NCBI RefSeq assembly: GCF_001612965.1
Contig: NZ_BDBL01000015.1
Span: 1-64,000, forward strand
DNA length: 64,000 bases
From: Nocardia kruczakiae NBRC 101016
GTDB taxonomy: Bacteria > Actinomycetota > Actinomycetes > Mycobacteriales > Mycobacteriaceae
Direction of reading: 5' to 3'
Shown piece after piece: positions 24,454 to 32,965 of this stretch; position 1 is the stretch's first letter, and each line of letters begins with the position of its first letter. The notes beneath the pieces were generated by a model, which was given only the letters and a program-made list of their open reading frames with translations, was not told the DNA's origin and did not search any database. The position numbers and the translations under genes are program-made.

Positions 24454-25874
24454 AGTAATGCGGCATCGACCCGTTCGGTGCCGGTCAGCGCGATATCGCG
24501 GCACAGTTTCGTCAGCGTCGACAGATATTGCGCCACCGCCTCGTGCGCCCGCGGAGTATCCGGGAACACCATGCTCAGTTGGGTGATGTCGGGGAAGCGG
24601 TTGATCCACAGGTAGACCTCGCTGGAACTGGCCCGGTTGCCGTACAGCCCGCCGTTGATGCGGTCGAACATCTCCGCGCCCGCCATCCGCCGCACATCGA
24701 CATAGGAGACCATCGGCGCCGAGAACCCGAGCCGGGTGCGGATGCGCGGATCGTCGGCGGCCAGTTCCAGCACCCGGTGCACGCACACCTGTGCCAGCTC
24801 CTTCGCCGCATCGGCCTGGGCCTGGGCGCGGCCCACCAGCGATGTGAACGTCTCGTCCGGGCGCACCGCCACCGCGACCGGCACCAGGCTGGTGTACCAG
24901 CCGATCGCGCCCTGCTCCCCCGGGGTCGCGCGGGTGTTGACCGGTGTGAACACGAAATATTTGTCCCTGCCGGTCAATTCGTGTTCGGTCAGCGCGATCG
25001 CGGCGAACACGCCACCGAGGAACTTCCCGCCGAAGTCCTGGCACACCTGCTCGAATCGCAGCGCCTCCGCCTCCTCGAACAGCGGCACGGTGATCTGTGC
25101 GCCGCGGGTGAATCCGCTCGCGCCCGGCGCCACGCCGAGGTCCATCGGGAACGACGGCACCGCGCCGTCGTGGCGGATCAGCAGCTCCAGCCAGCGCTGC
25201 ACCGGCGCGGAGTCGGTGGTGAGCTTTTCGTTGTAGCTCAGTTCCCGTTCGCAGTAGGCGAGATGACCGTCGACCGGTTCGATGGGGACCTGGCCGCCGG
25301 ACAGTTCGTTGCCGTAGAGCAGCAGCAGATCCACACACGACAGCGCTTGTCCCACACCGTCGGTGTGCAGGTGGTCCACGGCCGCGTAGACGGTGAAGGA
25401 GTCGCCGCGGTCGATGACGCCGAAACCGAAACAGTCCCAATCGAATACGTCGCGCGCACGGCGCTGCACATGGTCGCGGACGGCGTCGCTGTCGGTGATC
25501 TCGCCGTAGTCGCACGGCTCGAAATCGATATCGGCCGGGTCGGCGACGTGGCGCGCGATCCGCTCACCGGGTTCGCAGGAGAACCAGCTCCAGAACGTGT
25601 CGTGGCGGCGGGCGAACGCGGTGATCGTCCGGGTCATGGCGTCGCGGTCCAGGGGGCTGGGAAAGTCGAAGGCGATCATGCACAGCCGGGATGCGCGAGA
25701 TCCGCTGTCGCGCTGGCGATATGCCGCGCGCAGATATTCGCGCTGCTGGTACGACGGGCCGACCGGATGTTCCGGGGCGGCCAGGACCGCCGCCCGCGAC
25801 TGCGCAGTGGGTGCCCAGGCGATGAGTCTGCCGGGCTGCGGATGCCAATCGTCGAAGAAGCCGAAACCGACCAT
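24450..25874 (-). CDS. PapA-like condensation-domain acyltransferase
   Basis: 474 aa. The acyl-transfer motif is DHLHTDG, giving H168-x3-D172. MIAFDFPSPLDRDAM, FVFTPVNTRATPGEQG, GWYTSLVPVAVAV and YLWINRFPDITQLSMVFPDTP split by its Pro agree with the mycobacterial PapA1/PapA2/PapA3 group. These esterify trehalose or phthiocerol-type lipids with acyl chains from polyketide synthases or CoA. No polyketide synthase is in the window, so the acyl donor is open. ATG 25874 follows GAGGGTTTCC. First gene of the operon with the GT-C transferase and gpgS. Confidence 0.83.
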   Translation of the reverse strand: MVGFGFFDDWHPQPGRLIAWAPTAQSRAAVLAAPEHPVGPSYQQREYLRAAYRQRDSGSRASRLCMIAFDFPSPLDRDAMTRTITAFARRHDTFWSWFSCEPGERIARHVADPADIDFEPCDYGEITDSDAVRDHVQRRARDVFDWDCFGFGVIDRGDSFTVYAAVDHLHTDGVGQALSCVDLLLLYGNELSGGQVPIEPVDGHLAYCERELSYNEKLTTDSAPVQRWLELLIRHDGAVPSFPMDLGVAPGASGFTRGAQITVPLFEEAEALRFEQVCQDFGGKFLGGVFAAIALTEHELTGRDKYFVFTPVNTRATPGEQGAIGWYTSLVPVAVAVRPDETFTSLVGRAQAQADAAKELAQVCVHRVLELAADDPRIRTRLGFSAPMVSYVDVRRMAGAEMFDRINGGLYGNRASSSEVYLWINRFPDITQLSMVFPDTPRAHEAVAQYLSTLTKLCRDIALTGTERVDAALL

Positions 25875-26123
25875 GGAAACCCTCGTTTCGTCCAGATGTG
25901 ACGACCCGCCGGCGCCGGCCGCGCCGCCGAATCACGCGGACCGAGTCAACGGCACCCGCGCCCATCCGCCAACCGTCGCCGTGGAAGTTTGTGACCTTCC
26001 CCAGATCCGGTCGAGTCCGTTAGGCCGCCGGTCCCAACAGTCGGCGCAACACCTTGCGACCGTGACCTTCGCGGGCCTACCTTGACCGCCGTCCGGACCC
26101 GACGAAACGAGAGAGGTAGGCGG

Positions 26124-27170
26124 ATGATTCGCCGCTCACTGCCCACCGCCCTGCTGGCGTCGGTGCTGACCGCGGCGCTGTGCGCGACACCCGCGGTGGC
26201 CGACGACCCGCCGCCCACCCCGGTGAGCGTCGCCGCGCTCACCGCCGCCGCCGAACCCGCCGCCGACGGCGCGCATTTGCTCGGTGTCGAACAGGAATCC
26301 GACGGCATGCTGGATCTGCGCGTGCACTCTGCGGCGATGAATCGCGAGATCGAGGTGAAAGTCCTTCGGGCGCCGGATGGTTCGGCCCCGGCGCCGGTGC
26401 TGTATCTGCTCAACGGCGCCAGCGGCGGTTCGGAGGCCAGCAGTTGGCCCGAACAGACCGATATCGTCGACTTCTTCCGTGGCAAACAGGTCACGGTGGT
26501 GACGCCGATGGGCGGCAACGGCAGCTATTTCGCCGATTGGCGCGCCGACGATCCCGTGCTCGGCCGGCAGAAGTGGTCGAGTTTCCTCACCGCGGAGCTG
26601 CCGCCGATCATCGATTCGGCCTTTCACGGCTCCGGCGCGAACGCGGTGGCCGGCATCTCCATGGCCGGCACCTCCGTGTTCCAGCTGGCCTTGGCCGCGC
26701 CCCAGCTGTACCGGGCGGTCGGCTCCTACAGCGGCTGCGCGCGCACCAGCGATCCGCTGGGGCAGGCGTTCGTCGACGGTGTGGTACTGCGGTGGCACGG
26801 TGATCCCCTGAATCTGTGGGGTGCGCCCGACGATCCGCTGTGGGCGGCCCATGATCCCTACGTCAACGCGGACCGGCTGCGTGGGCTGGCGATCTACGTC
26901 TCGACCGGCAACGGGATACCCGGTCCCTTCGACAATCCGGACGGGCCCGGAATCCACGGCAACACCCGCAAACTCATCGAACAGCTGGTCTACGGCGGCG
27001 TGCTCGAGGCCGCCACCCACAATTGCTCGATCGCGCTGCGGGACCGGCTGACGCAGTTGAACATTCCCGCCACCTTCGACCTGCGCGCGAACGGCACCCA
27101 CTCCTGGGGCTACTGGCAGGAGGACCTGCACCGCTCCTGGCCGATGTTCGAACAGGCCCTGAACCGCTAA
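26124..27170 (+). CDS. antigen-85-type mycolyltransferase/esterase (copy 1)
   Basis: 348 aa. Signal peptide MIRRSLPTALLASVLTAALC ending ATPAVA-DD. Esterase-D/Ag85 fold: VLYLLNGASGG, FADWRADDPVLGRQKW, the nucleophile loop GISMAGTS (Ser 179), SYSGCARTSDP, and the terminal GTHSWGYWQEDLHRSW carrying the catalytic His. Secreted enzymes of this family transfer mycolic acids between trehalose lipids and arabinogalactan; some members act as plain esterases. Start ATG 26124 after GAGGTAGGCGG. The end overlaps the convergent IclR gene by 4 bp. Two further copies lie at 38700 and 39972. Confidence 0.9.
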   Translation: MIRRSLPTALLASVLTAALCATPAVADDPPPTPVSVAALTAAAEPAADGAHLLGVEQESDGMLDLRVHSAAMNREIEVKVLRAPDGSAPAPVLYLLNGASGGSEASSWPEQTDIVDFFRGKQVTVVTPMGGNGSYFADWRADDPVLGRQKWSSFLTAELPPIIDSAFHGSGANAVAGISMAGTSVFQLALAAPQLYRAVGSYSGCARTSDPLGQAFVDGVVLRWHGDPLNLWGAPDDPLWAAHDPYVNADRLRGLAIYVSTGNGIPGPFDNPDGPGIHGNTRKLIEQLVYGGVLEAATHNCSIALRDRLTQLNIPATFDLRANGTHSWGYWQEDLHRSWPMFEQALNR

Positions 27171-28051
27171 CCCGCCGCGATTCTCCGTGCGGCGGAAACG
27201 GTTTCGCGCACGTACTCGGCGCGCTCGGCCGCGCCGACGGCAGCGCTGAGCGGGCCGATCTGGACCTCCATCGCCACCCGCTCACCGTCGAAGACCGGGA
27301 CGGCGAGATAGCTGATCGGCAGGGCGCGATCGCTGTCGAGATCGGACCGGCTGTGCGCCGTGCCGCCGATCGTGGCCAGCAGCGCCAGGACCCGCTCCCG
27401 CAGCGCCTTGTCCGCGGGCCGGTCGGACAGATGATCGACCACCTCGGCGAGCACCCGCAGCGTCGGCAGACTGGCCGCGTCCAGGCCCCACGCGCAATAT
27501 CCCAGGGCGCGAACGGTTTCCAGCACCTGCTCGAATTCTGCTCGACGCTCGGGCGGCGCCTGCTGCAACCACGCGCGCTGTGCCGGCAGCCCGGCGTGAG
27601 CCAGAACGGCCGCACCCGCCGGGGGGCGCAACGGTATCCGGGTGCCGGCCTCGATTCCGGCCGGGATCAGTCCGGGCCCGCCGGCCACCGCGACGAAGAT
27701 CACCTCGCTGCCCGCGATGGAGGTGAGGGCGGCGCCGCAGCCCACCCGTTCGGCCAGCCGGCGCAGTTCGGCCTCCACCCGGTCGTGATCGCGCAGGCGA
27801 TCCCGTAACCGTCCGCCCAGCACGAGCAACGCGGGACCGGGTTCGTAGCCGAGGTCGGGAAGCCGCCGCACCCAACCGGTTTCCTCCAGGGTGCCCAGGA
27901 TCGCTCCCATGGTGGAGCGACTCAATCCCAGCGTGTCGGCGATTTCCGCCGAGGTCAGCGTGCCGTCGTGCGCGGCGAGCAGTTCCACCGCCGACACCAC
28001 CCGCCGGGTCGGGGGCGAGCTTTCGGCCCGTCCGGTGTTGCCAGTCGGCAC
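27167..28051 (-). CDS. IclR-family transcriptional regulator
   Basis: 294 aa. Winged HTH: RRVVSAVELLAAHDGTLTSA, then EIADTLGLSRSTMGAILGTL and GWVRRL (about 16-64). The C-terminal effector domain has GAALTSIAGSEVIFVAVAGG. The GTG 28051 start follows GGAGACCCC. It is divergent from the secreted protein at 28123, and the 71-bp gap holds two direct repeats that are the likely operator. The effector is unknown. Confidence 0.87.
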   Translation of the reverse strand: MPTGNTGRAESSPPTRRVVSAVELLAAHDGTLTSAEIADTLGLSRSTMGAILGTLEETGWVRRLPDLGYEPGPALLVLGGRLRDRLRDHDRVEAELRRLAERVGCGAALTSIAGSEVIFVAVAGGPGLIPAGIEAGTRIPLRPPAGAAVLAHAGLPAQRAWLQQAPPERRAEFEQVLETVRALGYCAWGLDAASLPTLRVLAEVVDHLSDRPADKALRERVLALLATIGGTAHSRSDLDSDRALPISYLAVPVFDGERVAMEVQIGPLSAAVGAAERAEYVRETVSAARRIAAG

Positions 28052-28070
28052 GGGGTCTCCTAACCTGTCG

Positions 28071-28105
28071 CGATACGAATAATTGAATCATTCGATACGA
28101 ATAAT
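28071..28105. promoter_or_regulatory. tandem operator boxes for the IclR regulator
   Basis: CGATACGAATAAT occurs at 28071-28083 and again at 28093-28105, 22 bp (two helical turns) apart. Each copy contains or abuts a small palindrome (ATTCG-ATA-CGAAT). The boxes are strikingly AT-rich in a GC-rich region, between divergent starts. Confidence 0.65.
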
Positions 28106-28122
28106 CATATCGAGGAGTGCTT

Positions 28123-29577
28123 GTGCGACGTAAGGGCTTTACCGAGGGCGCGATCACCTCGATCGCTGCCGCCGCGGCGGCGATACTGACCATCGGCGCG
28201 GGAACCGCGAACGCCGCGTTCGGCCCACCCCCTCCGGTCGATCCGTATCTCGGGCCGGTCGGCACCGCCACCATGCACGGCGATGCGGAATCCTCCGACA
28301 GCACTCCGCTGCCGGGCGTCGGTACCGGCGCGGTGAACGCGCAGTTCCGCGAACTGGCCGCCGCGTGCCCGACCATTCTGCAGGGCGCCGACGGCATGCC
28401 GCAGGCGTTGTGCACCACCGTCACCGACCGTTCGCCCAAGATATTCCTGCTCGACCCGCACAGCGGTCAGCCGCTCACGTCGCTGTCACTGCCCAAGGGT
28501 GGTCTGCTCGGCGGGGTGTACGCCTATCTGGACAATGCCGATCGCATGGTCATGGTCGACGGTGACGACAATCTGGTGCGGGTCGCGCATACGAAGGAGG
28601 GCACCGGCTGGAAGCTGGCCATCGCCTCCTCGACTCCCCTCGCCGCCGCGGTGACCGGCCACTGCGGCGGGAACGTCTGCGACAGCGTCGCCTCGCTGAT
28701 GCCCGATCGCGACGGCCGGGTGTGGTTTGCCACCGCCAACGGCGCGGTCGGTGCCGTCGATCCGAAAACCGGTGCCGCACAGTCGATCGCGCTGCCCGGG
28801 GAACACGTCGACAACAGCATCTCGACCGCACCGGAGGGCACCGCGGTCACCACCGATCACGCCACCTACCTGTTCACCGCGGACGCCTCGGGCGCTCCGC
28901 ATCAGGTGTGGCGCCAGCCCTACGATCGCGGGCGGGCACGCAAACCGGGCCAGCTCAGCTGGGGCAGCGGGGCCAGCCCGACGTTCTTCGGCCCGCGCGA
29001 CGGTACCGATTATCTGGCGATCACCGATAATGCGGTGCCGCAGGAGAATTTGCTCGTCTACGACACCCGCACCGGCCGAGCGGTCTGCTCGATGCCCGCG
29101 GTGGACGGCACCGAGAATTCCCCGATCGGCTCGGGTAACAGCGTCTTCGTGGCGAGCACCTACGGTTACCCGTATCCGGCGCTGCCGGACAACGCCGGTC
29201 CGAGTGAACCGGACAAAGCCGACTTTACCGGCGGAATGGTCCGCATCGATGTGAATGCGGACGGTAACGGCTGCACCCGGAAATGGACCAGCGATGTGAA
29301 ATCCGCTGCGGTTCCCCGGCTTTCCTTGGCGGACGGCAAGATCTACACGGTCGCCCGTAAGAATCAGATCGCCGGCATCGATACCGGCAGCGCCGGAGCG
29401 GTGATCGACACCTATCACCTCGTCGCGATCGACGCGGAAACCGGCACGGAGAATTCCAGCCGATTGATCGGCACCAGCACCGTGCACGACACCCTGCAGA
29501 TGGTCGGCACGATCGCGCCCGGCCGCGTGCAGTACCAGGGCACCACGACCGGGCTGTTCCGGATCACACCGAGCTGA
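28123..29577 (+). CDS. secreted beta-propeller-like protein
   Basis: 484 aa. Signal peptide (GAITSIAAAAAAILTIGAGT, cut after ANA). The mature chain alternates short beta blades: KIFLLDPHSGQPL, YAYLDNADRMVMVDGDDNL, GRVWFATANGAVGAVDPKTG, YLAITDNAVPQENLLVYDTR, with two Cys pairs (GHCGGNVC). The pattern is that of a PQQ-like or WD-type propeller without known catalytic residues. The GTG 28123 start is 6 nt from GAGGA; GTG 28117 would overlap it. It is controlled from the region shared with IclR and ends at a strong terminator. Confidence 0.78.
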   Translation: MRRKGFTEGAITSIAAAAAAILTIGAGTANAAFGPPPPVDPYLGPVGTATMHGDAESSDSTPLPGVGTGAVNAQFRELAAACPTILQGADGMPQALCTTVTDRSPKIFLLDPHSGQPLTSLSLPKGGLLGGVYAYLDNADRMVMVDGDDNLVRVAHTKEGTGWKLAIASSTPLAAAVTGHCGGNVCDSVASLMPDRDGRVWFATANGAVGAVDPKTGAAQSIALPGEHVDNSISTAPEGTAVTTDHATYLFTADASGAPHQVWRQPYDRGRARKPGQLSWGSGASPTFFGPRDGTDYLAITDNAVPQENLLVYDTRTGRAVCSMPAVDGTENSPIGSGNSVFVASTYGYPYPALPDNAGPSEPDKADFTGGMVRIDVNADGNGCTRKWTSDVKSAAVPRLSLADGKIYTVARKNQIAGIDTGSAGAVIDTYHLVAIDAETGTENSSRLIGTSTVHDTLQMVGTIAPGRVQYQGTTTGLFRITPS

Positions 29578-29593
29578 ACGACGTTTCGACTGC

Positions 29594-29636
29594 CACAGGG
29601 GCGAGACCGCTACCGGTCTCGCCCCTGTGATTTTTT
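29594..29636 (+). terminator. rho-independent terminator
   Basis: Perfect 15-bp stem (29594-29608 with 29615-29629), 6-nt loop, then TTTTTT at 29631-29636. Ends the propeller-like gene. Confidence 0.9.
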
Positions 29637-29978
29637 CGGATCGCTCGAAGATTGCTACTGTCGCCGACGGATACGTACGATCTTCTACTAAATGCGTACG
29701 TACATAGTCGAATGGCCGCGACGATGTCCGGAAACCGCTCGGCCCATTCGGTTCTCACGTTAAATGCTTATTACGCAGCTGTATCCGCTTGGTTAGCAAC
29801 ATTTCTCAACCGTAAACGTTTTCGCGTCGTACCTTTACTCGGGTTCGGTACTCGTTAATCTCGGTTCGCGCGGTCCGGATAATCCGGATTTCGCACCGGC
29901 AGCGGATAATTCGGCAATTCTCCCCCTGGAATTCCCGATCGCTCGCCGCCTTATCCGATCGACCACGATGAGGATCCG
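29637..29978. promoter_or_regulatory. AT-rich upstream region of the secreted glycine-zipper gene
   Basis: About 340 bp, clearly poorer in G+C than all flanking genes. TACGTACG (29670-29677) and CGTACGTA (29691-29698) form an inverted repeat. The 68-codon frame at 29652 lacks a ribosome site and family features. Probably a long promoter/leader region for the gene at 29979, or a xenogeneic-silencer target. Confidence 0.45.
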
Positions 29979-30722
29979 ATGAACAAGACCACCCGTTTGG
30001 TCTCCGGCGCGACCATAGCTCTGATGGTGACCGGTGCCGTAGCCACCACCGCCACCACTGCGAACGCCACCGGCACGCCCGCGGCCCCCGCCGCCGGCGC
30101 ACCGATCGCCGCCGACCCGTTCACACTGACCACCGAAATCCTTCCGGGCGTGCGCTACACCAGCAATACGCAGGACGGCTCGGTGAACATTCAGACCGGA
30201 CTGGGTTCGCTCACCACGGTGGGCACCCAGTTCCAGGTCAAGGACGGCAGCGGCGCCCTGGTCGCCGGTACCGCCCTGGCCACCTCGCCCAAGGCCGAAC
30301 AGGCCGCCACCGCACCCGCCTCGCTGCCGGAGACCCAGCAGGCGGCCGCTCAGCAGCCGGCGCCCCAGCCGGCCGCCGTCGAACAACCGGTCACCTCCGC
30401 CCAGCCGATCTACACCCAGGACGAGTTCAACTCCGCCCTGAGCGTGGCCGCCACCCAATTCGGGCTGGCGACCGGTATCGGCAGCCTCGCCGGCGGCGCG
30501 GTGGGCGGCATCACCGGCTGCGTGCTCGGCGCGACGATCGGCTTCGCCCTGGTGCCGGAGTTCTTCCTCGGTAGCGGTGCGGCCGGCTGCCTGGTCGGCG
30601 CCGGACTCGGTGCCACCGTCGGACCGCTGATCGGCGCCGCCATCCTCGGCGTCCCGGTCGGTATCGCGAGCGCGGTGCAGATGTACAACACTCTCAACGC
30701 ACCTGCTCCGGCCGCTTCCTGA
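29979..30722 (+). CDS. secreted glycine-zipper protein, nocardial type
   Basis: 247 aa. Signal peptide MNKTTRLVSGATIALMVTGA then VATTATTANA. A short beta module follows (LPGVRYTSNTQDGSVNIQTG, GTQFQVKDGSGALVAG), then a Gln/Pro/Ala linker. The C-terminal membrane-active segment is glycine-rich: GLATGIGSLAGGAVGGITG, LGSGAAGCLVGAGLGATVG, PLIGAAILGVPVGIASAV. Secreted proteins of this layout are common in Nocardia and Rhodococcus. The function is unknown; a pore- or membrane-associated role is suggested only by the zipper. ATG 29979 follows GAGGATCCG. Confidence 0.78.
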   Translation: MNKTTRLVSGATIALMVTGAVATTATTANATGTPAAPAAGAPIAADPFTLTTEILPGVRYTSNTQDGSVNIQTGLGSLTTVGTQFQVKDGSGALVAGTALATSPKAEQAATAPASLPETQQAAAQQPAPQPAAVEQPVTSAQPIYTQDEFNSALSVAATQFGLATGIGSLAGGAVGGITGCVLGATIGFALVPEFFLGSGAAGCLVGAGLGATVGPLIGAAILGVPVGIASAVQMYNTLNAPAPAAS

Positions 30723-30738
30723 AATCGGCTCTCCCACC

Positions 30739-30769
30739 CTGTGGCCCCGTCGTTGCGGCGGGGCCACAG
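30739..30769 (+). terminator. hairpin terminator
   Basis: 11-bp perfect stem (30739-30749 with 30759-30769), 9-nt loop, 16 bp after the glycine-zipper stop. Confidence 0.7.
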
Positions 30770-30830
30770 CCGTTCCCGGGGGTTGGGAATGGGTACTATC
30801 CCGGTACGTAGTCGATGGTGGAGAGGTGCG

Positions 30831-31229
30831 ATGGCACATCGTTTCGGGGATCTGGAGGCGGTGGTGATGGACCGCATCTGGTCCGCTCCCGACACCATCA
30901 CCGTGCGGACCGTGTTCGAGGATCTGCTGCGCAGCCGGGAAATCGCCTACACCACGGTCATGACCACCATGGACAATCTGCACCGCAAGGGCTGGCTGGA
31001 ACGCGAACGCGAGGGTAAGGCCTATCGCTACCGAGCGCGCCTGAGCCGCGAACAGTACAGCGCCCAGTTGATGCGCGAGGCGCTCGGCGGCGGCCGCTCC
31101 GATCTCGTGCTCGCCCACTTCGTCGAGCAGATCTCCGACGACGACACCGCCGCCCTGCGCAAGGTGTTGCGCCGCGCGAAATCCCGGAACGCCCACACCG
31201 AGCAGCCGGGCACCGAGGTCGCCGAGTGA
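30831..31229 (+). CDS. BlaI/CopY-family repressor
   Basis: 132 aa. Winged HTH of the BlaI/MecI type: FGDLEAVVMDRIWSAPDTIT, then YTTVMTTMDNLHRKGWLERE and AYRYRARLSREQY. ATG 30831 has GGAGAGGTGCG before it. It is followed with a 4-bp overlap by an M56 membrane peptidase, the standard sensor partner. Upstream, ACTA (30795-30798) and TAGT (30810-30813) form weak arms of a possible BlaI operator. No beta-lactamase or penicillin-binding gene is adjacent, so the target operon is this pair itself or lies elsewhere. Confidence 0.9.
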   Translation: MAHRFGDLEAVVMDRIWSAPDTITVRTVFEDLLRSREIAYTTVMTTMDNLHRKGWLEREREGKAYRYRARLSREQYSAQLMREALGGGRSDLVLAHFVEQISDDDTAALRKVLRRAKSRNAHTEQPGTEVAE

Positions 31230-32218
31230 CCCTCGCGCTGTGCCTGCTGGGTTATTCGGCACTGGTCTGCGTTCTCGGCCCGCCGATCCTGACCCGGCTC
31301 ACCGCGCACGGCCGCGTCCCCGCACTCGGGGTGCTGGCCTGGCTGACCGCGATCGCCGCCGTGCTCGGCGCGTGGGCGGCCGCGGCGATGGCGCTGGCCG
31401 TGCAGGTCGCCCACACCTGGGATCTGCCGATGGCCCACCTGTTCGACGATTGTGTGGTGGCCGTGCACGCGACCGCCGACGGCAGCCACGGTCCGGTCGC
31501 GCAGTTCGCGGCGTTGTTCTCGGCGCTCGCGCTGATCGGATTCGTCGCGGTGCGGGGGGTGCGGGTGATCGGTGCGGTGGTGCGCGCGGGACGCAGCAGC
31601 GCCCGGCACGCCCGCTCGGCATCACTCGTCGGACGGCGACTGGACGACGAGTCCGGTGCGGCCGCCGCGGTGGTCATCGATGCGCCGCAACGGGCGGCCT
31701 ACTGTGTGGCGGGGCGACCCGGGACGGTCGTCGTGACCAGCGCCGCGGTGGCCGCGCTGGATCGGCCGCAGCTGGCGGCGGTACTCGCCCACGAGGACGC
31801 GCATCTGGCCGGGCGCCATCATCTGATCCGTGCTTCGACCCGGGCGCTGACCACCACCCTGCCGCGCATTCCGCTGTTCGCGGCCGCCGACGACCGCATC
31901 GCCCAACTGCTGGAAATGTGCGCCGACGACCGCGCCGCCGGGCGCCACAGCCGCACGGCCGTACTCACCGCGCTGCTCACGCTGTCCGGAGCGACCGGCG
32001 ATGCCGAGATCCGCTCGCTGCTACCGGATACCGCGCTGGGCACCAGCACACTCGCCGTCGCCGACCGGGTGCACCGGCTGGTGCACGCCGACTCGCGTAC
32101 GCGGCGGGCCCGCGGGATTCCGCTCGCGCTGTTCGCGGCTCTCGTCGCCGCGGTACCGGCGTCCGGATATCTGCTGGTGCACTTCGGGATGGCGGGCTGT
32201 CTGCCGTTCATCCATTGA
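31226..32218 (+). CDS. M56-family (BlaR1-type) membrane metallopeptidase
   Basis: 330 aa. Three N-terminal spans, then a cytoplasmic peptidase domain with the zinc motif HEDAH (189-193) followed by GRHH and a downstream LLEMCADDRAA carrying the third ligand. A last span lies near the C-terminus (LALFAALVAAVPASGYLLVH). It lacks any extracellular penicillin-sensor domain, as is usual for the short actinobacterial forms. It should cleave or inactivate the BlaI repressor when a signal arrives. GTG 31226 overlaps the blaI stop as GTGA. Confidence 0.88.
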   Translation: MTLALCLLGYSALVCVLGPPILTRLTAHGRVPALGVLAWLTAIAAVLGAWAAAAMALAVQVAHTWDLPMAHLFDDCVVAVHATADGSHGPVAQFAALFSALALIGFVAVRGVRVIGAVVRAGRSSARHARSASLVGRRLDDESGAAAAVVIDAPQRAAYCVAGRPGTVVVTSAAVAALDRPQLAAVLAHEDAHLAGRHHLIRASTRALTTTLPRIPLFAAADDRIAQLLEMCADDRAAGRHSRTAVLTALLTLSGATGDAEIRSLLPDTALGTSTLAVADRVHRLVHADSRTRRARGIPLALFAALVAAVPASGYLLVHFGMAGCLPFIH

Positions 32219-32236
32219 GTCCCCGCTGAAACAGCG

Positions 32237-32267
32237 GCGGGACCGGTTCACTGCGAACCGGTCCCGC
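32237..32267. terminator. bidirectional terminator hairpin
   Basis: Perfect 13-bp stem (32237-32249 with 32255-32267) with a 5-nt loop, between the convergent M56 gene and the secreted-protein gene at 32283. Confidence 0.8.
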
Positions 32268-32282
32268 ACGACTGTCATTCGC

Positions 32283-32909
32283 TCAGTTGTAGAAGGCGCC
32301 GAACGACGGGACGGAAATGGTGCCCAGCTGGTACTGGTACCCGTCCGGGTTGGCATCGGAAACGGGGACCGGCCACCGGTGCCACAGCGTCCCGTACACC
32401 GCGGCCACGACCATGCCCGCCCCCGGATCGAAGACCGGCGTGCGGATGGTGGTGTCCACCGGTACGTCGTTGTGTTCGAGCAGGGTTTGGGTGCCGCTGC
32501 GCCCGTTCGACAGGTTGTACCAGACGACCTGCAGATTCGCCCCGGCCTGATTCGGAGCGATGGTGCCCGGGCCGCCGAAGAAGCCGAGGCGGAAACCGTC
32601 GTAGTTCAACGCGATTCCGGACCCGTAGACGCCGGGGCCGGTGCCGCGCCCGATGTCGGATTGGGCGGGAATCTGGAACGGCTGGGCGGGCAGAGCCGCC
32701 TGTTGGACCGTCGGGCCCGCGGCGAGCAGCCGGTCGATTGCCTGTTCGGCCGCCGGATTCCCGGCCGCCGCCGCGCGCAGATGCGTGGTCGCCGCGGACC
32801 AGTCCACGGCAGCGGGTTCCGCCGCGACGGGACCGGCGAAGACCACGGACGCCGCCGCGGCTGCCGCCGCTGCCGCGCCGAGACGACGGGTGACACTCAG
32901 TCGACGCAT
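32283..32909 (-). CDS. secreted hypothetical protein
   Basis: 208 aa. Clear Sec signal (RRLGAAAAAAAAASVVFAG, cleavage near PVAAEPA). The mature part has a short helical start, then beta-rich sequence: GPGVYGSGIALNYDGFRLGF, NLQVVWYNLSNGRSGTQTLL, VVAAVYGTLWHRWPVPVSD. No catalytic motif is seen. It resembles secreted actinomycete proteins of unknown function. ATG 32909 follows GAGGAGAACTGG. Confidence 0.75.
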   Translation of the reverse strand: MRRLSVTRRLGAAAAAAAAASVVFAGPVAAEPAAVDWSAATTHLRAAAAGNPAAEQAIDRLLAAGPTVQQAALPAQPFQIPAQSDIGRGTGPGVYGSGIALNYDGFRLGFFGGPGTIAPNQAGANLQVVWYNLSNGRSGTQTLLEHNDVPVDTTIRTPVFDPGAGMVVAAVYGTLWHRWPVPVSDANPDGYQYQLGTISVPSFGAFYN

Positions 32910-32965
32910 AACCAGTTCTCCTCGAGTATTCCGGTACAGCTTGCTGAGAAATTGCGTTTATCCGG

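Noticed and set aside
29652..29858. 68-codon plus-strand open frame in the AT-rich island
   Set aside because: No ribosome site or family feature, and it overlaps the inverted repeats and the presumed promoter region.
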